64,000 nucleotides of DNA, from contig JAXGRA010000003.1 in the NCBI GenBank assembly GCA_040766135.1, forward strand, positions 124,001 to 188,000. The letters are read 5' to 3'. This stretch comes from JAGVSV01 sp040766135. GTDB taxonomy: Bacteria; Bacillota; Clostridia; Christensenellales; Aristaeellaceae. The notes under the pieces were generated by a model. The model was not told the origin of the DNA and did no database searches. It saw only the letters and a program-made list of their open reading frames with translations. Every line of letters starts with the position of its first letter. The stretch's first letter is position 1. Positions 51,362-60,016 of this stretch are shown here, piece after piece. Position numbers and translations under genes: made by a program.

Positions 51362-51410
51362 TGTCACTGCCTTTATACCTTTATACGGATGAAAAGCAAA
51401 GGCAGGGACA
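51362..51410. repeat. Large inverted repeat upstream of DRTGG cluster
   Basis: TGTCACTGCCTTT (51362-51374) and AAAGGCAGGGACA (51398-51410) pair over 13 bp with one mismatch and a 23-base loop. It lies about 70 bp before the first gene of the hydrogenase-like cluster and could be a leader structure or an operator. Confidence 0.4.
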
Positions 51411-51477
51411 TAGACACTCTACTTGCATCAAACTACTTTACCAAGGCCGTGCTACTATTTACCCGGAGGTGGATTCC

Positions 51478-51861
51478 ATGCGGATACGGGACATCGTGCG
51501 CATTCTGGACGCACAGGTGCTGCGGGGCGCCGAAAAGCTGGATCAGGAGGTGCAAAGCGCATGCTGCTCCGACCTGATGAGCGACGTGTTGGCGTTTGTC
51601 AATGAAAAAACCGTGCTGTTGACGGGCCTGACCAACCAGCATGTGGTGCGCACCGCAGAGATGCTGGATTTAAAATGCCTGATATTTGCGCGCGGCAAGG
51701 TGCCGTCCGAGGATGTGCTGGACAGCGCAGACGAGCTGGGGCTGGTGGTGATGACTGCCAACCGCACTATGTTTACCTGCGCGGGGCTGCTGTACGAGGG
51801 CGGGCTGCGCGGCGCGGCCATGACCTGGCATGAAGAAAAGAAAGAGGCTGAAACCACATGA
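51478..51861 (+). CDS. DRTGG-domain protein
   Basis: A 127-residue single-domain protein: MRIRDIVRILDAQVLRGAEK, LTGLTNQHVVRTAEMLDLKC and a conserved RTMFTCAGLLYEGG. The DRTGG domain often occurs with phosphotransacetylase or CBS domains and may bind small molecules. The ATG at 51478 has GGAGGTG six bases upstream. It overlaps the next gene by four bases. It is the first of two DRTGG genes in this cluster. Confidence 0.78.
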   Translation: MRIRDIVRILDAQVLRGAEKLDQEVQSACCSDLMSDVLAFVNEKTVLLTGLTNQHVVRTAEMLDLKCLIFARGKVPSEDVLDSADELGLVVMTANRTMFTCAGLLYEGGLRGAAMTWHEEKKEAETT

Positions 51862-52274
51862 TGCACACGGATTACCCCATCGCAGCCGGGGATTATACGC
51901 GTGCCGGCGAAGCTTCGGCGGATATCAAGCGCCGCCTGCGCCAGCTGGGCGTAAGCCCTGAGTTGCTGCGCCGCGTGGCGGTGGCCTCGTATGAGCTGGA
52001 ACTGAATTTGGTCATCCATTCGCACGGCGGCAACCTGATGTTCGAGATTGACAGCGAGTGCGTGCGCCTGAGCTCCAGCGACCGGGGGCCGGGCATCCCC
52101 GATGTTTCCGAGGCCATGCGCGAAGGGTACTCCACCGCCAATGAGGAGGCGCGCAGTCTGGGCTTTGGGGCGGGCATGGGGCTGCCCAACATGAAGCGCA
52201 ACGCCGATGTGTTTCAGATAGAAAGCGAACTCGGCCGCGGCACCGACATCAACATGCTATTCGAACTGCAATAG
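51858..52274 (+). CDS. Anti-sigma-like HATPase protein
   Basis: A 138-residue GHKL ATPase domain with N-box ELELNLVIHSHGG, G1 SSDRGPGIPD and G2 GFGAGMGLPNMKR. It resembles RsbW/SpoIIAB-type serine kinases, which bind sigma or anti-anti-sigma factors. It overlaps the first DRTGG gene as ATGA. In many clostridia such a gene stands next to [FeFe]-hydrogenase-related genes, where its role is not known. Confidence 0.8.
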   Translation: MMHTDYPIAAGDYTRAGEASADIKRRLRQLGVSPELLRRVAVASYELELNLVIHSHGGNLMFEIDSECVRLSSSDRGPGIPDVSEAMREGYSTANEEARSLGFGAGMGLPNMKRNADVFQIESELGRGTDINMLFELQ

Positions 52275-52285
52275 GAGAAGGAATA

Positions 52286-53599
52286 ATGACGCGGTTTCAC
52301 TCCGTCCGTCTGGACAAGGACAAGTGCAAGGGCTGTACCAACTGCCTCAAGCACTGCCCGACGGAAGCCATCCGCGTACGCAATGGGCGCGCGCATATCA
52401 TTGACGAGCGCTGCGTGGACTGCGGGCAGTGCATCCGCATCTGCCAGTATCACGCAAAAATCGCAATGACCGACCCCTTTGAGGATATCTATAAGTTTGA
52501 GCACCGCATCGCACTGCCGGCGCCCTCGCTGTATGGGCAGATCCGCCACCTGGAGGATATCGGCATCGTGCTGGATGCGCTCAAGGAGATTGGCTTTACC
52601 GGCGTGTTTGAGGTGGCGCGCGGGGCGGATGTTGCCACCCGCGCCATTCAGCTGCGCCTGCGGCAGCCTGACCGGCTGCGCCCGCTGATTTCCTCGGCCT
52701 GCCCCACCATCACACGCATCATCCAGGTGCGCTTCCCATCGCTGATTCACCATATCATTGACGTGCGCCAGCCGATGGAGATTGCCGCCGCTTTGGCCCG
52801 CGTGGAATACGCGCGCGAGCATGGCGTCAAGCCCGAGGACATCGGCGTGTTCTTTATCACGCCCTGCGCGGCCAAGATGACCTCCATCCGCAACCCGCTG
52901 GGGCAGGAAAAGTCCGACATTGACGGCGCCATTTCCATGGCCGATGTGTTTGCGCGCCTGATGCCGCATATACACAGCACGGATCATTCCCAGTGGCAGA
53001 CGGACGCCACGCCGTATGGCATCGGCTGGGCCAACGCCGGCGGTGAAATCCACGCCGCCACGCCGCGCAACAGCATGTCGGTGGACGGGGTGGACAATGT
53101 TATCCGCGTGCTGGAGGAAATTGAGGACGGCAAGCTGACGGACCTGGATTATTTCGAGGGGGCGGCCTGCCCCGGCGGCTGCGTGGGCGGCCCGCTGACG
53201 GTGGAAATCAACTACGTGGCGCAAAACACCATCAAAACGCTGCGGGATGCATTGCCCGAAAAACACCCCAAGACGGCGGTGAGCGCCGCGTGCATGAACG
53301 CCGTGCCGCTGTACTTTGACCAGAAGATAAAGCCCATCCATGCCATGCGCTTAGACGAAAGCATTGCGGGTGCCCTCGACCGGATGGAGCACATGAACGC
53401 CATTTTGGAAAAGCTGCCGGGGTATGACTGCGGCGCGTGCGGATCGCCCACGTGCGAATCCTTCGCCGAGGACATCGTGCGCGGCTATTGCACCGAGATG
53501 GACTGCATCCACCTGCTCAAGGCGCGCCTCAATGAGCTGGCGCTGCATATAGACAATCTGTTGCCTGACCCTACCGAAAAAGGCGAAGATAGCCAATAA
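52286..53599 (+). CDS. [FeFe]-hydrogenase-like iron-sulphur protein
   Basis: A 437-residue protein. The N-terminus carries two [4Fe-4S] motifs, CKGCTNCLKHCP and CVDCGQCIRICQ. The hydrogenase-like large domain keeps the four H-cluster cysteines: C139 in SSACPTI, C194 in ITPCAAKM, and C295/C299 in CPGGCVGG, though the flanking residues differ from TSCxPxW and ExMACxxGCxxGG. The C-terminus has a further Fe-S domain, YDCGACGSPTCESF. It resembles the HfsB-like or sensory [FeFe]-hydrogenase-related proteins, so H2 or redox sensing is more likely than bulk H2 production. It is between two DRTGG genes. Confidence 0.85.
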   Translation: MTRFHSVRLDKDKCKGCTNCLKHCPTEAIRVRNGRAHIIDERCVDCGQCIRICQYHAKIAMTDPFEDIYKFEHRIALPAPSLYGQIRHLEDIGIVLDALKEIGFTGVFEVARGADVATRAIQLRLRQPDRLRPLISSACPTITRIIQVRFPSLIHHIIDVRQPMEIAAALARVEYAREHGVKPEDIGVFFITPCAAKMTSIRNPLGQEKSDIDGAISMADVFARLMPHIHSTDHSQWQTDATPYGIGWANAGGEIHAATPRNSMSVDGVDNVIRVLEEIEDGKLTDLDYFEGAACPGGCVGGPLTVEINYVAQNTIKTLRDALPEKHPKTAVSAACMNAVPLYFDQKIKPIHAMRLDESIAGALDRMEHMNAILEKLPGYDCGACGSPTCESFAEDIVRGYCTEMDCIHLLKARLNELALHIDNLLPDPTEKGEDSQ

Positions 53600-53632
53600 C
53601 GCGGCCCTTGTGCCGCTATACAAGGAGTACCC

Positions 53633-53968
53633 ATGCAAGTAAACGAACTGATCACCCTGCTGGAGGCCACCGTGCTGGCCCAGGGCAAAGAAGAAGACAT
53701 CACCTGCGGATACACCTGCGACCTGCTCAGCCTGGTCATGGCGCGCGGCTGCCCGGGCATGGCCTGGGTGACGGTGCAGACGCACCTCAACGTCATCGCT
53801 GTAGCCTCTTTGGGCGACATGGCCTGCATCATTTTGCCCGAAAACATCACCATGGAGGAGCCCGTTTTGGCCAAGGCGCGCGAGGAAGGCCTAACCGTGC
53901 TGACCACCGCCAAAACGGCGTATGAAATTTGCGGCTTGATGCACGCCGAGGGCATTGCGGGCATCTAA
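53633..53968 (+). CDS. DRTGG-domain protein (second)
   Basis: A 111-residue DRTGG-domain protein beginning MQVNELITLLEATVLAQGKE, with LGDMACIILPENITMEEPVL and LTTAKTAYEICGLMH. It is related to the protein at 51478. AAGGAG precedes the ATG. One base separates its stop from the next start. It is part of the same transcript. Confidence 0.75.
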   Translation: MQVNELITLLEATVLAQGKEEDITCGYTCDLLSLVMARGCPGMAWVTVQTHLNVIAVASLGDMACIILPENITMEEPVLAKAREEGLTVLTTAKTAYEICGLMHAEGIAGI

Positions 53969-53969
53969 C

Positions 53970-54650
53970 ATGCCGTTTTTCTACGATTTCCACATCCACA
54001 GCTGCCTGTCGCCCTGCGCCGATGACGACATGGAGCCGGGCAATGTGTGCGCGATGGCGGCGCTCAAGGGCCTGCAGGCCATTGCCATAACCGACCATAA
54101 CACGGCGCGCAATCTGCGCGCCTTTTCTGTGGCGGCCCAGCGTCAGGGCTTGCTGCTGCTGCCGGGGATGGAGCTGTGCACCCGTGAGGAGGTGCACCTG
54201 CTGGCCTATTTCCCGCATGTGGACGCCGCCGAGGCCGTGGGGGCCCTGTGCCGCCCGCTGCTGGGCGATTTTAAAAACCGCCCGGATTTTTACGGCCATC
54301 AGCGCGTTGTGGATGCCGATGGGCAGCAGCTGGCCGAGGAGGATGCGCTGCTCATCGGCGCGCTGGACATTGACCTGACTGCTCTGTGCGATCTGGTGCG
54401 TGCGCACGGCGGCGTGCCCGTGCCCGCTCATATCGTGCGCGGCAACGGCCTGGTCACCATGCTGGGCTTTGTGCCGCCGGACGCTGGCTTCCGCACGCTG
54501 GAAGCCCCGCTGGGCGCTATGGATGCCACCGGCTACCGCGTGCTGCACTCCTCCGATGCGCATAACTTGGGCGACATCGCGGAGCCCGAACACACCCTGC
54601 CCTGTGAAATGACCGTGCCGGATATTTTAGCGTGGATGCGGGGGGAATGA
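53970..54650 (+). CDS. PHP-domain phosphoesterase
   Basis: A 226-residue PHP protein. Metal-binding motifs are DFHIHSCLSPCADDDM, AITDHNTARN, GMELCTREEVHLLAYF and VLHSSDAHNLGD. It resembles histidinol-phosphatase and polymerase-III-linked PHP domains and probably hydrolyses a phosphate ester. ATG at 53970 directly follows the upstream stop. It ends the cluster. Confidence 0.85.
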   Translation: MPFFYDFHIHSCLSPCADDDMEPGNVCAMAALKGLQAIAITDHNTARNLRAFSVAAQRQGLLLLPGMELCTREEVHLLAYFPHVDAAEAVGALCRPLLGDFKNRPDFYGHQRVVDADGQQLAEEDALLIGALDIDLTALCDLVRAHGGVPVPAHIVRGNGLVTMLGFVPPDAGFRTLEAPLGAMDATGYRVLHSSDAHNLGDIAEPEHTLPCEMTVPDILAWMRGE

Positions 54651-54667
54651 TATATAGCTGTTCGTTT

Positions 54668-56656
54668 TTACCAGTGACCTCCCAATGCAATGATGGGCAC
54701 TGTACCAGCCATGTGGAACAATGATGTGTTCCACTTTTGATCTTTATACCATGCCTCAAATGTCACTGTCGCATCTTCAGACAGCATACGCAGCCAGGCA
54801 TTCTCATCTACCAGCAATTCGTGCAATAATTCCTTTTCACCCATGCGCATTAGGCCGTAAATAAGATACATGCCGATATATACATTACACGTCCATCGTT
54901 TTTCACGCATTAAATTTAAGATATTGTTTTTGGTTCGCTCATCCAGGCCTATATCAAATGCCAAAGGTAAGATATTGCCATGCTGGCTGATATGCTGTGA
55001 TGTTTCACTGTCTCGGAACAAGCCACGTTCTTCATCATAGAAGGCTTGAATATAAGCTTGTACCAATTGATCTGCGCGGCCTGTAGTTGTCATTCCCAAG
55101 GCTTCCAATATGCGGTCAATGTCACGCCACATGCCTATGTAATAACCGTTGATTACGTTGTGACATCCCTTTCCAATAGGGATGGACAACTCAAAATCAT
55201 AATCATCCCGCATATTGGCAGGCCAGTCGACAAGGTTCCATTTTTCTGTCACGTTTTCAATCAAGCCATCAGAACGTTCATGCGCTTGGAAATACTCCGC
55301 TATGCCCATAATGACAGGCAGCATTTCGCAAAGGATGCCTTTATCACGCGTGTAAAGATAGTGCCGATACACATCACCAGCAAACTGCAAGGAATAGTCG
55401 GCGATTTCCTGGGAGAAAGAGCATACGGATTCTGACATCATACCTTTGCAGATTGTTACTGTTTCGGCTGCATCACGCAAAAACTTACGCGGTAGAGCGA
55501 TATCACCTGTCAACAACATGTGTGCATAACTGGCGAATGCTTCGTCTCCCAGGTACTGACCTTTTTCTCGATCTAAGGAATCCATGTACTTGTCCTGTAC
55601 GCCATACTTGATGGTGTTTGCACACAGGCGGAACACACGCTCCAGTTTTTCATCCATCTCCTGCGGTTTTAGCACTTCCTGATAGGGGTAGTGGCGGACA
55701 ATTGCACATAGCGATGCATCCTCAACCGTTGCACCATTAGGCAGCTGCAATTCAATATATCTGAAAGGTTTATAATCATACTGTCGTAACGTATCTGTAC
55801 CACCTGAGAGCAACCATTTTTCCTCATAACGGCAGTTGGCGCGCATGTCAAAGCGTACTCGGTTGTTTTCAAGCAGTTCCTGCCCTGTGCGTATGATAAT
55901 AGCACTGCCTTTTACGCCTTGGGCACACGCTTCAAAATAACCAACAATCGCCTGACCGAAATCTAAATGTATCAGGCCTCCATCATACCGGACAATCACG
56001 GGTTTGATACGATAGATATTCAATTGTTCTACCGGCTGTGCGTATAAACCATAATCCACATGTTGGCGAAGGCTGGCATTATTCCATGCGCTGTCATCAA
56101 AGTCGGGATCTTCAAAAGCGGTTTCGGACGCTGCGCTGTCATACTCCTCTAAAAATTGGGTTTTATATCCTACCATCCCCAGTGAACGGTAGCCGGTATG
56201 TGGTGCTACTTTCCAACTTTCGTCTGTACCCAGCGCAGTAATTCCATTTAGCACAAGCTCCGCAATAAGCCCATGGCGCTGATCGCCACTGACCCACACG
56301 CGGTTAATAACGCCTTGATAGTATGTATGCACCGCAATTACGTTGCGCCCGGTACGTAAGAAATGCGAAATATCAATCGTATTATAATAGTAATGCTGAG
56401 GGTTGCCGGGTGCAGGCCCTTGATCAACAAACTGACCATTGATATATAGTTTATAATAATCGTCTGCCGAGATATACAGTGTTGCACGCATTCCTTTTGT
56501 TGCATTAAATGAACGGCGAAATAACAGGTGACTATTCTCCAACTTTGGATCGGGCTTCCAGGAAAGGGGTTGTAGTTCCTTGTGGAAAACGTTCATTGGC
56601 TGTAGTTCTGCAAAGCGATGGTCAGTAATCCATTTGGCGTTCCAAATACGTTGCAT
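54668..56656 (-). CDS. Alpha-L-rhamnosidase (GH78-like)
   Basis: A 662-residue enzyme. The N-terminal beta-domain reads AKWITDHRFAELQPMNVFHK and LLFRRSFNATKGMRATLYIS. The (alpha/alpha)6 barrel includes YMDSLDREKGQYLGDEAFAS, where Asp/Glu acids expected for GH78 occur, and WNLVDWPANMRDDYDFELS. It releases terminal rhamnose in the cytoplasm, as no signal peptide is present. GGAGAAA precedes the ATG. It is the second gene of a two-gene operon behind the nucleoside hydrolase. Confidence 0.85.
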   Translation of the reverse strand: MQRIWNAKWITDHRFAELQPMNVFHKELQPLSWKPDPKLENSHLLFRRSFNATKGMRATLYISADDYYKLYINGQFVDQGPAPGNPQHYYYNTIDISHFLRTGRNVIAVHTYYQGVINRVWVSGDQRHGLIAELVLNGITALGTDESWKVAPHTGYRSLGMVGYKTQFLEEYDSAASETAFEDPDFDDSAWNNASLRQHVDYGLYAQPVEQLNIYRIKPVIVRYDGGLIHLDFGQAIVGYFEACAQGVKGSAIIIRTGQELLENNRVRFDMRANCRYEEKWLLSGGTDTLRQYDYKPFRYIELQLPNGATVEDASLCAIVRHYPYQEVLKPQEMDEKLERVFRLCANTIKYGVQDKYMDSLDREKGQYLGDEAFASYAHMLLTGDIALPRKFLRDAAETVTICKGMMSESVCSFSQEIADYSLQFAGDVYRHYLYTRDKGILCEMLPVIMGIAEYFQAHERSDGLIENVTEKWNLVDWPANMRDDYDFELSIPIGKGCHNVINGYYIGMWRDIDRILEALGMTTTGRADQLVQAYIQAFYDEERGLFRDSETSQHISQHGNILPLAFDIGLDERTKNNILNLMREKRWTCNVYIGMYLIYGLMRMGEKELLHELLVDENAWLRMLSEDATVTFEAWYKDQKWNTSLFHMAGTVPIIALGGHW

Positions 56657-56694
56657 GATGTTTCTCCTTTCATAAGCGCATAGACAGGGCGTGT

Positions 56695-57585
56695 TTATAT
56701 TCCAAATGTTTCGGATATCTCTGAGTCGAACATTGCCTTATCTACCTTGACAGCGATTTGATGGTAACCAGGCAGATAGGCTGCATGTTTGATGACCGTC
56801 ATGCCCAGCAAGGCATCAGCAGTCAGCTCTACTTCCACCAGTCCATTGCTCCAAGAGATGATATGGTCATTAAAAATACTAGCAGCTGCACACAAGTCAT
56901 GAAAATACATGGCTTTTCCGCCGTTGCTGAAATACACGTCTGCCATAGGAAGAACCGCATTGAGTACTTTGTTTTTGGGAAAACAAGCGTAGACGATATC
57001 TTTTTTCATGAACAGGCCATTGGTCACATCACAGCCAACTGATCTATGAATGTTGGCTTTTGCAATGTACACAAGCGCGCTGGCATGCGGATCGCACATA
57101 GTGTTACTTTCCATATAGCCCAAGCCCGTTAGAGGGTTTTGAAAATTTCCCCCCATCAGCACAAGGCTGCGAAGGGCTTGTGCTGTTTTGGGATAAGCTG
57201 CAAATAATAGCCCGATGTTGGTCATTGGTCCAACTGCCAATAGCGTAACTTCACCAGGATACGCCATGATAGTATCATTCAAAAAAGATAGCCACGTATC
57301 CTCCACAAAGTTTTTTTGATGCGGCAGTGCGTCCAATGCTTTTGCCTGCGGGACAGGTTTACGGATGCGTTGAGTAAGCAGTGTATCTTGTGCGCCAGGA
57401 TAGATAGGCACTTCGCGGCCTGCTGCTATACACAGAGCGCTTGCCAGCTTGGCCCGGGCTATGGTATCACCATTTACTGTAGTGATGCCCAGCAAGTCAC
57501 AGTCTTGGCGTGACAGCAAATAAGCCAAACTAACAGCATCATCAATATCACAGCCGATATCCGTATCAAAAATAACTTTGTACAC
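56695..57585 (-). CDS. Nucleoside hydrolase (inosine-uridine preferring type)
   Basis: A 296-residue hydrolase. FDTDIGCDIDDAVSLAYLLS is the N-terminal calcium-binding signature, VVNGDTIARAK-like text follows, and VLMGGNFQNPLTGLGYMESN matches the family. It splits ribonucleosides into base and ribose. Start: GTG at 57585 with GAGAGG seven bases upstream. It is the first gene of the minus-strand operon and has a consensus promoter at 57651-57680. Confidence 0.9.
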   Translation of the reverse strand: MYKVIFDTDIGCDIDDAVSLAYLLSRQDCDLLGITTVNGDTIARAKLASALCIAAGREVPIYPGAQDTLLTQRIRKPVPQAKALDALPHQKNFVEDTWLSFLNDTIMAYPGEVTLLAVGPMTNIGLLFAAYPKTAQALRSLVLMGGNFQNPLTGLGYMESNTMCDPHASALVYIAKANIHRSVGCDVTNGLFMKKDIVYACFPKNKVLNAVLPMADVYFSNGGKAMYFHDLCAAASIFNDHIISWSNGLVEVELTADALLGMTVIKHAAYLPGYHQIAVKVDKAMFDSEISETFGI

Positions 57586-57650
57586 CGGTAATCCTCTCTA
57601 ATGTGCGTTTCTAGTGCTAATTGAACTGAGTTTAGGAATATATTTTTTAT

Positions 57651-57680
57651 ATTATACCAAATTGTTACTGAGAAATTCAA
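57651..57680 (-). promoter_or_regulatory. Promoter of nucleoside hydrolase/rhamnosidase operon
   Basis: On the minus strand TTGAAT (57675-57680) is followed after 18 bp by TATAAT (57651-57656). The -10 is a perfect consensus. Transcription would start about 60 bp before the GTG start codon. The IS30 element begins about 40 bp upstream. Confidence 0.65.
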
Positions 57681-57708
57681 GAAATCTGGCTTAAAAATAC
57701 AAAGTGGG

Positions 57709-57722
57709 TGCAAAAATGGAAA
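57709..57722. repeat. Left copy of 14-bp target duplication
   Basis: TGCAAAAATGGAAA occurs here directly before the left end of the IS30 element and again at 58962-58975 directly after the right end. A direct repeat flanking the element is a target site duplication, unusually long for IS30 relatives. Confidence 0.75.
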
Positions 57723-58961
57723 CCCCAATTGCAACAATAAGTGAAACATACAGCCCTGTGGATGGTAGACCAGGCCGAGGCCTGGTCAGGCTGCCTCGGG
57801 CGAGCCCGAGGCGATTTTTGCGCTCTTGCCATTGAGGATGCGCCTGGGCAGATCGTTCAACCAGTCCTCGATGCGTTGGATGTCTGCGCTGGAGAGTTTG
57901 CTAATGTCCGTACCCTTTGGAATAAAACGACGAATCAAACCAATGACATGTTCGACTGTCCCACGCTCCCAGGCGCTGTATGGATGACAGTAGTAGGTAC
58001 TTGTACGCTTTTGGCCTGTTAGGCAGGATCGTTCCAGTGAACGCCAGTCGCTAAACTCAGAGCCGTTATCCATGGTAATGGATTTGAAACGCTTTCGGAA
58101 GGCCTTTGCACCTGACTTTCTTTCCAAACAATCTAACGTGTTCACTACTGATTCAGCCGTTGCAGACCGAAGGATCCTGACGATCACTTCACGATGCTTC
58201 CTTTCCGATAATACCAACAGGCAAATTTTACTCTTTCCCCGGCCAGAGAGCATACAATCCATTTCCCAGTGCCCTGCCTCCTCCCGGGTGTTGGCTGCCT
58301 GCGGGCGCTCCTCAATGCTTTTTCCATCTCCTTTGAATGCCCGGCGTAAATGGCGGTATTGGGGTTTGCTGGGGCGTCCGCGACGAGGGAGGTGGCAAAG
58401 CTCAACGCCTGGAATGTACCCGCGCTCAATATAACTGTACAGGGTGCGGGTGCTGACGGTGGTTTCATAAGGATTCCCATCCCTGTTCAAGCGCATGATG
58501 ATGGCATCCGGTGATTGCTTGTGGACGAGGATTTGCTCACTGACATAGTTTGCGAATGCGTGATCCTGGCCTATCTTGATGTTCCTGCCCTTGGCTGTTC
58601 CTTTCTGGTCATAATCTCTTTGGGCAACATCCGCAGAGTATGAATAGTATGGAGCCAGCTCTTTTCCATACAGAGGCCCCACACGGCCTCTCTTCAGTTC
58701 TCTGCTGATGGTGGCCGGACTGGATTCAAGCAGACAAGCTATCTCACGGATGCTGTGCTTTTTATACGCCGGTAAAGACTCGTTCTTCCTCACCAACATC
58801 TCAAGTTTTTGCCGGTCAATGTACGTAAGGTGTTCTCCTTTCTTGCGTTTCTTGGTATACTTCCACTGGCTCATGTTAATCCTCCTGATGTGTTTGTTCT
58901 GATCCCATCTTAACAGGGTTTGCATGAGCTTTGCTGTTTCACTTCATTCTACAACTCGGGG
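57723..58961. mobile_element. IS30-family insertion sequence
   Basis: A 1.24-kb element bounded by imperfect inverted repeats. The left end starts CCCCAATTGCAACAATAAGT; the right end, complemented, starts CCCCGAGTTGTAGAATGAAG, both leading to AAGTGAAACA. A 14-bp direct repeat flanks it. It carries one transposase gene on the minus strand. It is inserted between divergent carbohydrate operons and separates their promoters. Confidence 0.85.
57786..58874 (-). CDS. IS30-family transposase
   Basis: A 362-residue transposase. The N-terminal HTH_38 helix-turn-helix is GEHLTYIDRQKLEMLVRK with IREIACLLESSPATISREL. The DDE triad is in GHWEMDCMLSGRGK (Asp), ITMDNGSEFSDW (Asp) and GTVEHVIGLIRRFIPKG (Glu). 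All are intact, so the element may be mobile. The ATG at 58874 has AGGAGG six bases upstream. Confidence 0.93.
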   Translation of the reverse strand: MSQWKYTKKRKKGEHLTYIDRQKLEMLVRKNESLPAYKKHSIREIACLLESSPATISRELKRGRVGPLYGKELAPYYSYSADVAQRDYDQKGTAKGRNIKIGQDHAFANYVSEQILVHKQSPDAIIMRLNRDGNPYETTVSTRTLYSYIERGYIPGVELCHLPRRGRPSKPQYRHLRRAFKGDGKSIEERPQAANTREEAGHWEMDCMLSGRGKSKICLLVLSERKHREVIVRILRSATAESVVNTLDCLERKSGAKAFRKRFKSITMDNGSEFSDWRSLERSCLTGQKRTSTYYCHPYSAWERGTVEHVIGLIRRFIPKGTDISKLSSADIQRIEDWLNDLPRRILNGKSAKIASGSPEAA

Positions 58962-58975
58962 TGCAAAAATGGAAA
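58962..58975. repeat. Right copy of 14-bp target duplication
   Basis: TGCAAAAATGGAAA repeats the sequence at 57709-57722 immediately after the IS30 right end. Confidence 0.75.
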
Positions 58976-58986
58976 ATGAAAAAATC

Positions 58987-59015
58987 TTGACCATTGTTTA
59001 TTGTTGTGCTATGGT
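58987..59015 (+). promoter_or_regulatory. Promoter of the sugar ABC importer operon
   Basis: TTGACC (58987-58992) and TATGGT (59010-59015) are spaced 17 bp, 51 bp before the permease ATG. The IS30 insertion ends 25 bp upstream, so any operator further upstream has been displaced by more than 1.2 kb. Confidence 0.55.
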
Positions 59016-59065
59016 ACTATCAAGTTTAATAGTTGCACCGGACTCGTATTCAAAAGGAGCAGCAT

Positions 59066-60007
59066 ATGCAGTATAAAGCTATTGGCCAACACAAATCTTC
59101 GCGCAAGCGGTATTTTAAAGCTGTGCGCATGCATTGGGATTTGCTGCTTTTGATGGTGCCCGTTGTAGTATATTATGTGGTTTTTGCATACATTCCTATG
59201 TCGGGTATTGTGATTGCATTCAAGGAATTCCGATTGCTGGATGGTATTTGGAAAAGTCCATGGGTTGGTTTGAAACAGTTTCGTATATTGTTTAATACTC
59301 CCAGTTTTTTCGAGGTATTGCGCAATACCGTAGTCATCAGTTCCTTGCGTATTGTGTTCGGTTTTCCGGCACCTATTATATTGGCATTGCTGCTGAATGA
59401 ACTACGTTCGCAGCCTTTCAAACGGGTGGTACAAACTATATCATATCTTCCGCACTTTCTTTCTTGGGTGGTGCTGGCGGGCATACTGATTCCGTTTTTA
59501 TCTCCATCGTCAGGCCCCATCAATGTGTTGTTGGTCAAGATGGGGCTGAAGCCAATCTATTTCCTCGGCCAGCCCAACACTTTTGTTCCTACTATTATTG
59601 CTACGGGCATATGGCAAAGCTTTGGTTGGGGTTCTATCATCTATCTTGCTGCTATCTCCGGGATTAGCCCGGAGCTATATGAAAGTGCGTTGTTAGATGG
59701 AGCCAACCGTTTCCAACGTATGCGTTATATTACCTTGCCATCCATTGCGCCCACTATTGTGGTTTTGTTTATCCTGAATACCGGTAGCATCCTGAATGGC
59801 GGGTTTGATCAGATATTTAACTTGTATAATGATGCAGTTATGTCGGTGGCTGACATTTTGGATACTTATGTTTATCGCCGTGGTTTGACCGGGCTTCAGT
59901 ATTCCTTTGCTGCGGCGGTAGGCTTGTTCAAGAATGCCGTTGGCTTCATTTTTGTATTTGGCACCAATATGATTGCCCGTCGCCTTGGCGAAGCCAGCTT
60001 GTGGTAA
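59066..60007 (+). CDS. Sugar ABC transporter permease (LplB/MalF-like)
   Basis: A 313-residue inner-membrane permease with six helices and the EAA-type coupling loop YESALLDGANRFQRMRYITLP, which contacts the ATPase. It imports an oligosaccharide or aldouronate-type sugar. ATG at 59066 has AAAGGAG six bases upstream. It is first in the importer operon. No ATPase gene follows here, so a shared MsmK/UgpC-type ATPase elsewhere is presumably used. Confidence 0.9.
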   Translation: MQYKAIGQHKSSRKRYFKAVRMHWDLLLLMVPVVVYYVVFAYIPMSGIVIAFKEFRLLDGIWKSPWVGLKQFRILFNTPSFFEVLRNTVVISSLRIVFGFPAPIILALLLNELRSQPFKRVVQTISYLPHFLSWVVLAGILIPFLSPSSGPINVLLVKMGLKPIYFLGQPNTFVPTIIATGIWQSFGWGSIIYLAAISGISPELYESALLDGANRFQRMRYITLPSIAPTIVVLFILNTGSILNGGFDQIFNLYNDAVMSVADILDTYVYRRGLTGLQYSFAAAVGLFKNAVGFIFVFGTNMIARRLGEASLW

Positions 60008-60016
60008 GGAGGGAAC

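Noticed and set aside
57793..57812. GCCTCGGGCGAGCCCGAGGC palindrome with a following T-run as a terminator
   Set aside because: It lies within the 3' coding end of the IS30 transposase, and the T-run is on the opposite strand from that gene; it may block readthrough into the IS, but there is no gene for it to end.
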